From contig JACCLO010000012.1 of NCBI GenBank assembly GCA_029448655.1, forward strand, positions 682,001-746,000: DNA of 64,000 nucleotides. The letters are read 5' to 3'. Shown in pieces: positions 30,532 through 40,527 of this stretch. This DNA is from Wolfiporia cocos. Lineage: Eukaryota > Basidiomycota > Agaricomycetes > Polyporales > Phaeolaceae. The position numbers were made by a program, and so were the translations under genes. The notes beneath the pieces are model-generated. The model was not told the origin of the DNA, searched no databases, and saw only the letters and a program-made list of their open reading frames with translations. Position 1 is the first letter of the stretch. Every line of letters starts with the position of its first letter.

Positions 30532-30921
30532 TGACCCAGGAATCCTGCCTGAGGTCGGCGTCTCCTACTGAAGGTGCTTGGGAGGCTGGGTCATCACTCC
30601 AGTCTAGCACGCGTTGTCACAACAGCAGAGGTTAAGGATAAGAGGTGGGACACGCCCCAATGCCAAATTGATAAGTCTGAGGAGTACGCCTCAGACTTGT
30701 GAGCGTTAAGTACATGCAACGCCACGCACCACTACCTAAAAGACTACCCTAAAGCAGCGCTTGTACTACCACCTAGAATAGTCCTATGGAATGCTTACAT
30801 AATACACTACAATACTATAAACTCTTGAGTACCCGGTGGTAACCTAAGCTCCCTATGTTAAATGCAACAGGTCATGTGACTGCTGCGTGCTATACTTCAT
30901 GTCGCAGAATTAACTGTGACA
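30532..30921 (-). mobile_element. Solo LTR, family LTR-T
   Basis: 390 bp, start TGACCCAGG (decayed), end CTGTGACA, CCTAG duplications at 30527-30531 and 30922-30926. Perfect 10-bp hairpin AAGTCTGAGG/CCTCAGACTT at 30673-30698. Confidence 0.84.
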
Positions 30922-30926
30922 CCTAG

Positions 30927-31372
30927 TGTCTATCTAATCCCCAATGCACAGATTTGGCAGTGACAGGAGCTTAACCTAATCATTTTGTGGGACACATTTC
31001 AAACCGAGGTTGCCCCTCCCCACATCCACTACGAGGGGTAGGGGGTCAGGTGACGTACAACGAGGGTTCCTGGGTTCGACCCCAGGGTAGCATGTGCCTA
31101 ACGTCAGGTAATAAAACCGTGACAGTCGCAACATTAGTATCACATCAAAACATACTCAGCGGCACTATTAGAAACTGCTACAGGACCAGCCTAAACCTCA
31201 GGATCTTTTCTCACGATACAGTGTTGCTGTTCATGATGCCTTTGGAAGCCATGATAGGATTGCCCCTGAAAACTCAAAAAAACTGCTTAGTTGACTCAGG
31301 TGTCATTGTAATAGCTCTGTTGTTATATTTTGGCACCCAAACACCCTGCAAGCACCTGTGAGATGCCTCACA
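30927..31372. other. Unassigned DNA with a tRNA-like T-arm
   Basis: CTGGGTTCGACCCCAG near 31070 resembles a tRNA T-arm, but no matching D-arm or acceptor stem is found. No gene. Confidence 0.35.
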
Positions 31373-31377
31373 AGCAC

Positions 31378-32087
31378 TGTTATGGGTCGAATACCCGTTT
31401 GTATATTTGAGTCACGAATATAGATCATTCTTCTGCACGTAGGCACGTCGCCGTATGCAAGGCAAATACTCGTTAGATGCCTTCAAGTCCTAGGCAAAGT
31501 TCCTAGGAGGTCGTTCAATATCCAATACACGTTAGAGGATATAATCTGTTTAGGTGTGAGTTGAATAGAATATAAGACTCACCTAAGTCCGAGAAGTCAA
31601 TGAGCACTTCGAGGACTTAGTCGTTCGGTTGCTCAAGCGAGAAATACTGAGCGTAGTTTCCTACGTTTGAGAACGAGTATAAGACTTCTTGTTTGTACAA
31701 CAAGGTCGAGCTGAAGAGCCTCGACAATAAGTACATGAGTTTATATACTATGTGGGGTTTTTGGGGTCGAGTCCATCCCAGATGTCACCGATACTATTTA
31801 CGCTATAGTACCAAATGTTTGATAGGTATGTAGTGATATATCTGTAATGATAGATAGAAATGATGATGGTGGTTGAACACCATCTATCAGCTAACAAATG
31901 ATAAATATGAAACGGGGGCAGAGTTGGATCTGCCAAAGATGAAATGTGCCCTACAGACTAGTACAACTGGGGATGTGCCCAGTAGAGTCACAAGTAGCCA
32001 GGGGGGTTGGTTGCGCAACAAGTCCCTGTATCGTATTCGCCCAATGGTGAGTTCTGCCAGCGTTCAAAAATCGGAATAACCATAACA
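31378..32087 (-). mobile_element. Solo LTR, family LTR-V, best-preserved copy
   Basis: 710 bp, TGTTATGGG...CCATAACA, with perfect AGCAC duplications at 31373-31377 and 32088-32092. Hairpin GTCGAG/CTCGAC at 31705-31725. It keeps many CpG sites lost in other copies, so it is probably the youngest of its family here. Confidence 0.92.
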
Positions 32088-32092
32088 AGCAC

Positions 32093-32885
32093 CTGCTAAA
32101 TGCCCAATAAATCCTCCCCAAATTTTGGTACAGCTAAATACTCGTGGGAAAAAAGTTTCGGAAGTAACGTAGAGGACACCAGGAATGGGCACCCCTTACA
32201 TAATCAAGGTGCTACCGATACCAACCATCCTAATAACATTGACCATGGGCAACGTTTTGTGGATTTTCTCAATAGGAATGATGGGAAAGGACGTCCTCTT
32301 TCAATCCTATTGAGTGAAATCTTGAGATGTTGAGAATTGACCAAGCAATTTCCAAAAGAAATTTTTAGTTCTGACTTTTTCTGCACATTTTGAGGCTCCT
32401 GGCGCATTTTTGATTCCGCAAGCACTAGGATTTGGCCACACCTAGCTTAGGGGTATATCACGTGATGGTACAAATCAGGCAAGTATAAACATCCTGGTTC
32501 CCAGACCGGGATGGGCGCTTACATGTAAACTTCAGTGACATATGCAGACCACCTTTCGATTAGCTTTAAACTGCATTATTGCAGTACAGAAACTGTATTT
32601 GAATCATGCTACACCTATCCTATGTCTTCCGGAAATATATCACCATATGGTGACGGAGAATCCTCAGGATTTGACCGTGGGAAGGATCACGTGATCGGAT
32701 TATGTAAAGGTGTCCGTTCCTAGTGTCCCCTACCTTAGGCCTTCTGAATCCATTCCTGGTGTCGGTCCGACGCCAAAAACTCGTCTGGTATCAAATTTAC
32801 CATGTTTGCTTGTCCCCGAGCAAACATGTCCCCCAGCTGTCGACTATGCACTACCGGCCCGGGCTCGAAGCTCGAAGCTCGAAGT
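32093..32885. other. Intergenic region with a palindrome
   Basis: No gene. A 46-nt imperfect palindrome spans 32269-32314 (outer arms CTCAATAGGA and TCCTATTGAG). Confidence 0.5.
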
Positions 32886-34375
32886 GTGGCTGGAGCGGTT
32901 ATTTACTTCACCTTTGTTGTCTGTTCTCACCGGCCTTCCGGAATTCCTGATCTGCCCCTTCGGACATAATGTCTCCCTTCGGAATGCTATCGACACTCGT
33001 TCCCACCTGAAATATGAGCATCTGTTATCTCACACGATCATTGGGACCCATTCAGGGGCATTTCAGTTGCCCTCACAAGTCAGTATTAAGCACTTCGCTG
33101 CGCTTGTACAATTCTCAAGTCATGCTGCCTCGTATCGTGCTCTGTGGTGAGCAATATAAAGTCTCTTTTCCGGCTTCCTGCAACCGCTGATGCACATCGC
33201 GACCGCAGATGCTCTGCTATGGAGCCAACCTGAAGCGGAGCAGTTGTTCAAAGGAACTGCAGATGTAAAGGTGAGTTTCCACGGCGGGCACTGTTGTCAC
33301 AGTCGATTCAATTGCGACGTTAGACTGTTCACGATTCAACAAGCCGCTCAGATTTCCTGGCTAGGTTACAGCCTGGCGGTGCACTCGAGGGCGCAATCGG
33401 TCTCTACAGGCGGAACGATTCGCCCGGATCGTTGGGCTACTTCGACAAGCAGCTCATCGACGCACTTCCGCCTAGCGTCAAGTGGATCGCCTCGCACGGC
33501 GCGGGTTACGACCAGGTCGACGTCGCGGCATGCAAGGAGCGGGGCATCCGGGTCTCGAACACACCCAACACAGTGGACGACGCGACGGCGACGACGGCAC
33601 TGTACCTGCTCATCTCCGCGCTGCGGTGCTTCTCGAAGGCAGAGCGCGACATCCGGGCAGGCACGTGGAAGTCGCAGCACTCGCCGGGCGCCGCGCACGA
33701 CGTGACAGGCCGCACGATTGCCATCCTTGGGCTCGGCGGGATTGGCCTGCGCTTTGCGGAGCTCGTGCATGCGTTCCCGATGCGTGTGCTGTATCATAGC
33801 CGCCGGCGGGTCGCGCACGCACCTGAGTGGTGCGAGTACTATGGGCCGGATCGCTTGGACGAGATGCTTGCTCAGGCGGACGTGCTGAGCGTGCATGTAC
33901 CGCTGACCGAGCAGACTGAGGGCATGGTAGATGAGAAGATGATCATGAAGCTCAAGAGGGGCGCTGTTATTGTAAATACTGCACGAGGAGGTGTCATCGA
34001 CGAGGATGCGATGATGAAGGCGCTGGAAGACGGCCACGTAAGTCCCGAATATTGTCTTCTAATCTGCGGCGATTGACCCTCGCTCTATGCAGCTGTCGGC
34101 CGTTGGCCTTGACGTGTTCTGCAACGAGCCGAATATCAATCCACGATGGTTTTCGCTTCCCAATGCCACTCTTCTTCCACATGTTGGCACGGCGACCAGC
34201 GATACGAGGAAAAAGATGGAGCTTCGTGCGCTTAAGAATCTAAGAGATTTCATTACAACGGGGATAGGGAATGACTTGGTGTTTGAATTTAAACAGAACT
34301 CGGCTGCAAAGTCTTTGCTCTGATACTATGTACATGCCCGGTGTCAATAGAGTTGATTCTTGAAGGTTGGAGCAG
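32886..34375 (+). repeat. Segmental duplication, copy 2
   Basis: Partner of 5815-7330, same orientation, about 27 kb away. Exons differ at a few percent of positions, while introns and flanks differ more and carry small indels. Confidence 0.8.
33122..34323 (+). CDS. D-isomer-specific 2-hydroxyacid dehydrogenase, copy 2
   Basis: Exons 33122-33146, 33209-33270, 33324-34037 and 34093-34323, with splice sites matching copy 1. Catalytic Arg (NTARGG), Glu (CNEPNINP) and His (LLPHVGTAT) and the GLGGIG loop are intact. The reading frame ends ten codons later than in copy 1 (VFEFKQNSAAKSLL against VWEFR) because copy 1 has TAG where this copy has CAG. Substitutions between copies are mostly silent or conservative, which suggests both have stayed under selection or that the duplication is fairly recent. 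Product and location as for copy 1: an NAD(P)H-dependent reductase of small 2-keto acids. Confidence 0.88.
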
Positions 34376-34672
34376 ACCGAACCGTCGCAACATTTAACGT
34401 GCGCCATATACATGGCAAATCATGAAATGACGTCTACGCTCCCTACTTAGCCGTCTGCACGCGCTTATCTTTTGGCCTTGGACTGTACACCTGTTATCTG
34501 CTACCTCAAACTTTGAGAACTCGCCGCATACAGAGAGCACTTGCCGCAACACGGTTGCGACTACGCTCAGGAGCAGTGTACAGCCATTTTCTGCCCTGAC
34601 CACCAGCTCAAACATTGCCATCACGGCGCCAGCAGTCTAGTTCAATAAGGTCACCTTTGATTCATCCCTGCA

Positions 34673-36931
34673 ATGGCCCGGTTGGACGCCCTGCCCGTCG
34701 AATTGATTCTTCGGATCTTGCATCATTTACCCCTTCAATCCATTTGCGCACTGCAGCTCACGTCCCGTTTTTGGACCTTATTCGTCAAAACGAATGAAAC
34801 AGCCGTATATCATGCCGCTGCGGTGCGGCATGGCTTCGTTCGCGCCGAGCAGCGGCTGTCGGATGCTGTTCTCATGAAGGAGAATCGCTTCATGCATCAT
34901 GTGAAAAGCTGGAAGAAGTTCTGTGAGTACACTCATATCAGCGAGCTCACTTCCGGAGCGCATCGGTAGATATGTTGGGAGGCCTTCGCGCCCGGCTCCG
35001 TATTCGATTCGGTGCCACCGCAAGCTATACTCGTCGTCTTCTTGATTTTTTGTGAAATAGAACCATACTACGGCTAACATGCTCGTCATATTTGCCTAGG
35101 TTATAACCGCTTTCAATTACACCGAAATTGGGCAGGTCAAGGCTCGGTAATGATAGACACATTGTTGAAAGCCGAGCGTGATGTGCATCGTATCAAGATC
35201 GACGAAGCCCGTGGCCTGCTTATTGCTACGCATAGAAGCGGGGGACTCAGTGTCGTTGACAAGGTGACAGGAAGAGTTCTTTGGGGGTTGACCAAGGCAA
35301 GCCAAGTTCTAGACTTTGTCGATGCACGAATCTCATTGCCTAGCTCGATTGCATTAGTCCTATGTCAGGCGCTATGCACACTTAGAATATGAAGACGGTT
35401 TCATGATCTACGACCGTTACAACGGCAACAAAGAGGTCTGGCGTCACATCGAAGATTTTGACCTCTTCCCGCCGCCCAAGAATAACCATCCCGATAGTGC
35501 GCAGCGGGCTGCGTCAGAGGCCCGCTGCTTCGGTGAAGACAGGCGGGGGCGTTTCAAGGCATGGGCACTCCTTCTAATGCCAGAGATGACGCGCGCATAC
35601 CGGTTCGCATACCCCACGCTCGCCGTAGCGTCCGCAAACTCCGTCTTTCTGTGGGATATTTCATCCGCAACGCTTTTGCAAACTATACCAGACACGTCAG
35701 GACTGCGCGGAGGCGACAGCTTCCTGGGCGATGTTCTCTACATCGACGTGAGCGCGGAGCATGTCTTCTTGTGTGGAATACTAGAAACACGGATCTTCAG
35801 CCGGGCAGACAATTCACTCATTTTACGCATTCATGCAACGCAGACATACTCTCCGAGGTCGAAAGTTGTGCTGGAACAGCCTGGGTCCGATGACTCTGGC
35901 GATCTGGTTGTGCCCATTAGGTCACATATCGTTACTGCAAACGCGGAGCCCTCAACATCATACGACTTGCCTTTTACAGCGAGTTAGTAGACTTTCCAAT
36001 GTATGCGCTCTGATGCTAATGTCCTTTGTAGTCCATGTGTCACGCTCTGGGCGAGACATTGCCGCATTGGCTGTCGACGATAGGCTTGTTATTCTACGTG
36101 ACTTCGAGCGTGTTGCGAAGGGACAGATCTCATATGCTGATGCTGCTCTCGAGATCCAACTGAGGCCCTTCTCAGGCTCTCCCTCGCGTCCGAAATCTAT
36201 CTATCTCTCATTCGAATATGGGAGAGTTGGCGTAGTCACGGTAAGTAAAGTTACATGAACACAAGCAATAGCTGTTTCTCACGTTATATCAGACATCGGG
36301 TGTGTACATCATTACGCTGGATGCAGCGGGATGCGGGCTGTTTGATCCCGATGTTCACCCACCCTTGCGCGACACGACCCTCGGTATCGTCCATGACCAT
36401 GTCTTATTCCCGCCAGATGTCTCTTTCACACACCTCGCCGCATCGTACATCCCTTTCTTCAGCAAGCCAGAAGTTCTGTCTCACGTGTCGTGCCTGCAAA
36501 TGACGGCGACCCAACTATATATGACGTGGAATCCCCGCTATATGCCGCCTCGAAAGCGCGTGATACGCGCGTTCGGTCACCATGTCGACTCGACAGCGCA
36601 AACTACGGGCCAATCGCAGGGCGTCGAGGGTATGGGTGTTCGAGCGAGGGTCGCACTGCGCGACAATCACGGAGCAGCAACAGTGTCCTCGGACTTTGAT
36701 GCGCCTACAGATGACGAGGAGGAAGAGGAGGCAGTGCATGGCGAGGAAGACGAGGAGGACGAGGAGTGGGGTGACGCGGACGGCCCTCAGCATGCCGCGT
36801 TTGTCGCTCTCCTTGAGCGTACCAGAGCAGGTAGGCGCTTCATCGGATGTGTCAACCATGTGCTAATGGTACATTTCGCAGATGATCATGTAGTATGCCG
36901 TATCGACCTCACCCCTCATGCAGAAGAGTGA
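34673..36931 (+). CDS. F-box protein with beta-propeller-like C-terminal region, paralogue 1
   Basis: Five exons (34673-34922, 35100-35296, 35358-35982, 36032-36240, 36293-36931) give 639 residues in a consistent frame. The N-terminal F-box (LDALPVELILRILHHLPLQSICALQLTSRF, residues 3-32, shown in part) should bind Skp1 in an SCF ubiquitin ligase. The middle has repeating hydrophobic strands (GLLIATHRSGGLSVVD, PTLAVASANSVFLWDI, EHVFLCG) typical of WD40-like substrate-binding propellers. A Glu/Asp-rich loop (about residues 570-590) precedes the conserved end DDHVVCRIDLTP. The second intron starts with GC (35297) where the paralogue has GT. The substrate is unknown. The gene lies 350 bp after dehydrogenase copy 2 and is mirrored by a minus-strand paralogue at 48057-50383. 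Confidence 0.82.
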
Positions 36932-38092
36932 ATTGGAAAGACAGGAGACTTCGTAGATGGGTGGCTTGTGCCAACAGGCTATCGCTCGCGCTCGCTCACG
37001 CAGACATCGTTGAGGAGTCTAGCTTACATTTGGTATCAAAGATGCAACTCTGACCGCGATCTGTCTCTGCACAAATGTTCTTCCTGTCTGAGCCTTGGTA
37101 GTGAGTCGTTCAGTTATTAAAACTTGATATTGGCAGATTCCTTCACGATGACAGCTCCGCGACGATCACATGGGTGGTTCAACATGGATGCAATTTTGCT
37201 CGGTTGAATATCCCCAGGTTGGGTAAGATCATTGCAATGCACGAAGCGCCTCTGGTCGGTGAGTTCCCTCCAAATCTGATAAATTTACTTGCGTGCAAGA
37301 TCACTCCTATATCGAAGAATCCATAGGATGACGCCTGACTGGGCTTGACTGTTCGAGAGATGTGCTGCTATGACAATGCTGCTGCGGTCCACAAAATCTT
37401 TCGTATCTGATGCCTTGCCTCTTCGCCGGATTAGAATCGTGGAGCCAGTGTGTTTCCCCACACGATGTGGAGCATCTGTTAAGGGTCGAGCATTGCGCGC
37501 GGCCTCATTGTGCACAGCGTGCTGTGAGGGCCACGCTGATAGCCACCGCAGTCGCCCGGGACAGCTGTTATCTACATTACTTGGCCCCTGTTCATGTCCA
37601 CTATCCCTGCCAGCTTCTGTGAATTTGACAGATCCAACTTGAACTCTGGCTTTTCAAATCTCCAAATATAGCAAAGCGCGAGATACAAGACGCATCTAGA
37701 TGTCCGGATCAGTGCGTTCGGAGCGGGATATGGCCTGCATTTTACTGTCGGGATGGTAACCGGGTAGAAAGCGCCCATCGACTTAATCAAACACGCTCCC
37801 GATCACATACACGCGTTTGTGGCGCGGACACGCGTTTGTTGTTATCATTGCTGGAAGCTTTTGTGCGTTGCGACCCGGTCAAAAAAAATAACGCAATGTT
37901 TTTAAAGGGCTCCAGCATGCCTGAACCTGGCTGTTTCCCCTCCTCCCCTCCCCTTTTCCGTCCCTACATCTCTTTTCACGCAGGACGTTCTCTCCCTTGG
38001 TGCTAGTCGCCGCCCACTCAAGCCAATCTTGCCGCCTGTGGCCGACTCTACGCTCTCTGTATTATCTATCTATACGGCTTGACTGAAGCACT
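36932..38092. other. Intergenic region
   Basis: No supported gene. A stretch at 37140-37260 can be read as a short peptide (SATITWVVQHGCNFARL) and may be an exon remnant. The last 200 bp (CT-rich near 37930-37970) is a plausible promoter for the secreted-protein gene. Confidence 0.4.
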
Positions 38093-39742
38093 ATGAGATT
38101 CTACATTGTTCCTGCCGTCGTCTTTGCAGCGGCCTCTGTCTTGTCCCGGCCACTGCTGAAAAGAGATGTTAACGCAAACCTCGTCCCTCAATTTGGCGTC
38201 ACTGCTGGTGTGAAGGACGGCAATACAGGGTAAACTATCCCTTGAATTTCAAGAAGCTGTCTCTAACTGTGCCTACAGAAGCTGCCAGGGTGTTGACGGC
38301 ACTAATGGCCAGCCGATCCTCATTCCTTGTCAGTGCCCACCAGACCGTGATACGTTCCTCGACGTGAGTATATCTAATATACGCTATATCTTGGTCTCAA
38401 CCTGTTGCATTATAATAGTCGCTCAATGCGAACGTCGCTGCGGGCCACGCGATCCACAATCCAAGTGTTGCGGTGTCGTTTCCGACAGATAGCTCGACGG
38501 CCTCGCAGCTTACTCGCCTTGACGCTGCTATTGTGACCTTGCAGAACATCAATGGCTCCGGCGTCGGCTGTCCTGCTGCGGCCACTACCTGGCTTGCGCT
38601 TGAGAAACAAATTCAAGCAGGGGGCTCTTCAGCGTCCGCACCTGCTTCGAGCACCACTGCGGCGGCGACTGCAACCGCGACGGCCACAAGCCCATCGGCA
38701 TCGGCAACAGGTTCAGTGGTAGCGACCAGTGCTTCAGACGCCAGCAGTACTGCTTTTGGCTCAGCGAGCACGAATATCCCTGCTCTTGGCGCCACTGACC
38801 CGAGCGCAGCCTCGTCAAGCACGGACCATCACAAGGCGCATCAACGCATCAGCTCGTCGGTGTCCGACAGCCTTGCGACGACTGCCGTCGACGTTGTCTC
38901 GATGTCTACAGATGTTGCCTGTGCTACTGTCACTGCTGACGATACGGCCACGGCTGACGCTGCGACCGCTGCTGGTGCGTCTGCCACAATTGGCGCCACG
39001 GCCACCGACGCGACAGCAACCACCAACGCAACGGCCGCGAGTAGCGCATCCTCAGCGAGCGGACGTAGGACAAAGACGCGCCAGGCCACCAGCACCAGTG
39101 TCGAGGCTACGAGTAGCGTCGTCGTATCTAGCAGCATAACCCCATCTGGTGTTGTATCTTCCAGCGCTGCGGCCCCGTCGTCTACAGCCTCTGCCACCGC
39201 ATCAAACGTCACTATGAACACGAACTTGGTCCCACAGTTTGGGGTCGAGGCGGGAGTCAACCCAGATGGCACTGGGTAAGTATTGATATATCAACATATC
39301 CACTCGAATGTTAATCTGTTCATCGCGTCTGTAGCAATTGCGACGGCGTCAATGGTGGGCTTCTCAAACTATCTGTAGGAGATTGACGCTGACAGATTGT
39401 TCAGGCACCAATGGCAAACCCATCCTGATTCCCTGTGCATGCCCCCCGAACCGTCAGGACTTCATCGATGTGCGCAATCCTCTTGCCCCTGTATGATATG
39501 CAAACTCACCAAATTCTCCCTCATAGGAGCTGAGCGCGAACGTCGCTGCCGGACACGTCCTGCACAACCCATCCGTCTCGCTGACGTTCCCGCTAGACAA
39601 CTCCACCTCCTCGCAGCTTGCACGTCTGAACGCGGCCGCGGTGACGCTGCAAAACTTCAACGGCTCGGGCGTCGGGTGCCCGGTCGCCGCCACGACGTTC
39701 AATGCGCAAGGGAAGGCTATCCAGGCCGAGTCCTTGAAATGA
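38093..39742 (+). CDS. Secreted protein with two tandem copies of an unnamed cysteine domain
   Basis: Six exons (38093-38229, 38279-38363, 38419-39275, 39335-39354, 39405-39469, 39527-39742) encode 459 residues. Residues 1-18 (MRFYIVPAVVFAAASVLS) form a signal peptide, followed by a KR site. Domain 1 starts NLVPQFGVTAGV, contains IPCQCPPDRDTFLD and NVAAGHAIHNPSV, and ends GSGVGCPAAATTW. Domain 2 repeats all of these (NLVPQFGVEAGV, IPCACPPNRQDFID, NVAAGHVLHNPSV, GSGVGCPVAATTF). Between them lies a linker of roughly 190 residues, very rich in Ala, Ser and Thr, a likely O-glycosylated stalk. I recognise the domain as recurrent in secreted basidiomycete proteins but know no function. A cell-wall or effector-like role is possible and unproven. 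Confidence 0.8.
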
Positions 39743-40527
39743 TGCATATCCCCTGCATAACGTAGGCGGATCACTCTTACGCGATGCTCGGCCGGCCGGG
39801 ATCGCCATGCGATTAGAACGATCCGACATGATACACGATATACGTACGACTAATGGGTTCCTTGTCTCTGTCTGTTTGATACGGTATAGATGTAGCCATA
39901 GCTGAGCTGTATCAGGTTACTTCCGCGACTCAATGCAGTCTGCGAAGAAATAAACGTGCTAGGTCACCACGTTTTATGAGATGTGTCCGGCTTGCTACCT
40001 CGGTGAAGACTTTTCCCTATGACGCCTCCGTCTCATTTGATTGCAAAAGTAGATGTTAGCAGCACGCGGATCTGCTCATCCACTATGGTCCAGGTTCCCG
40101 TACCTCGCATAAGAGATTGATAACAAGCAGATTTGCTGCTGATTCACCCTCTCAGTACACTCAATGATGTACAATTTGTGTTCTGCACGAGGTGGCGCGC
40201 CGCGTCTTTTTCAAGAGTTAAAGGCTGACTCTTGTAAGAGTAGTCTCCCGAGCGCACCGGCCGCGCGCACCGAGATTCTTATTCGCCAATCTGCGATGAC
40301 GTAACGCTCCGATCACAGCCACAGTTGCCGGATAAACTCATGTACTGAGCATGGGGATACGCGTTTACTTTACCAATCTGCCGAAAACATAGTCTAGACA
40401 CTAAACTAGCTGATTGTCTTTTGATCTGTCGAGACTGGTCTATTGAAAACGCCTTGTACTGCCCTGCGTGCTATCGCTCTCCTTCTTCCGTACACGTATA
40501 CACTGATACAGCGCAATTCCCTTGAAA
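39743..40527. other. Intergenic region
   Basis: Terminator of the secreted-protein gene and promoter of the oxidoreductase gene. No other feature seen. Confidence 0.5.

Noticed and set aside
31040..31095. Possible tRNA gene (GGTTCGACCCC, B-box-like)
   Set aside because: The T-arm has a 6-nt loop if fully paired, and no D-arm, anticodon arm or acceptor stem can be placed upstream.
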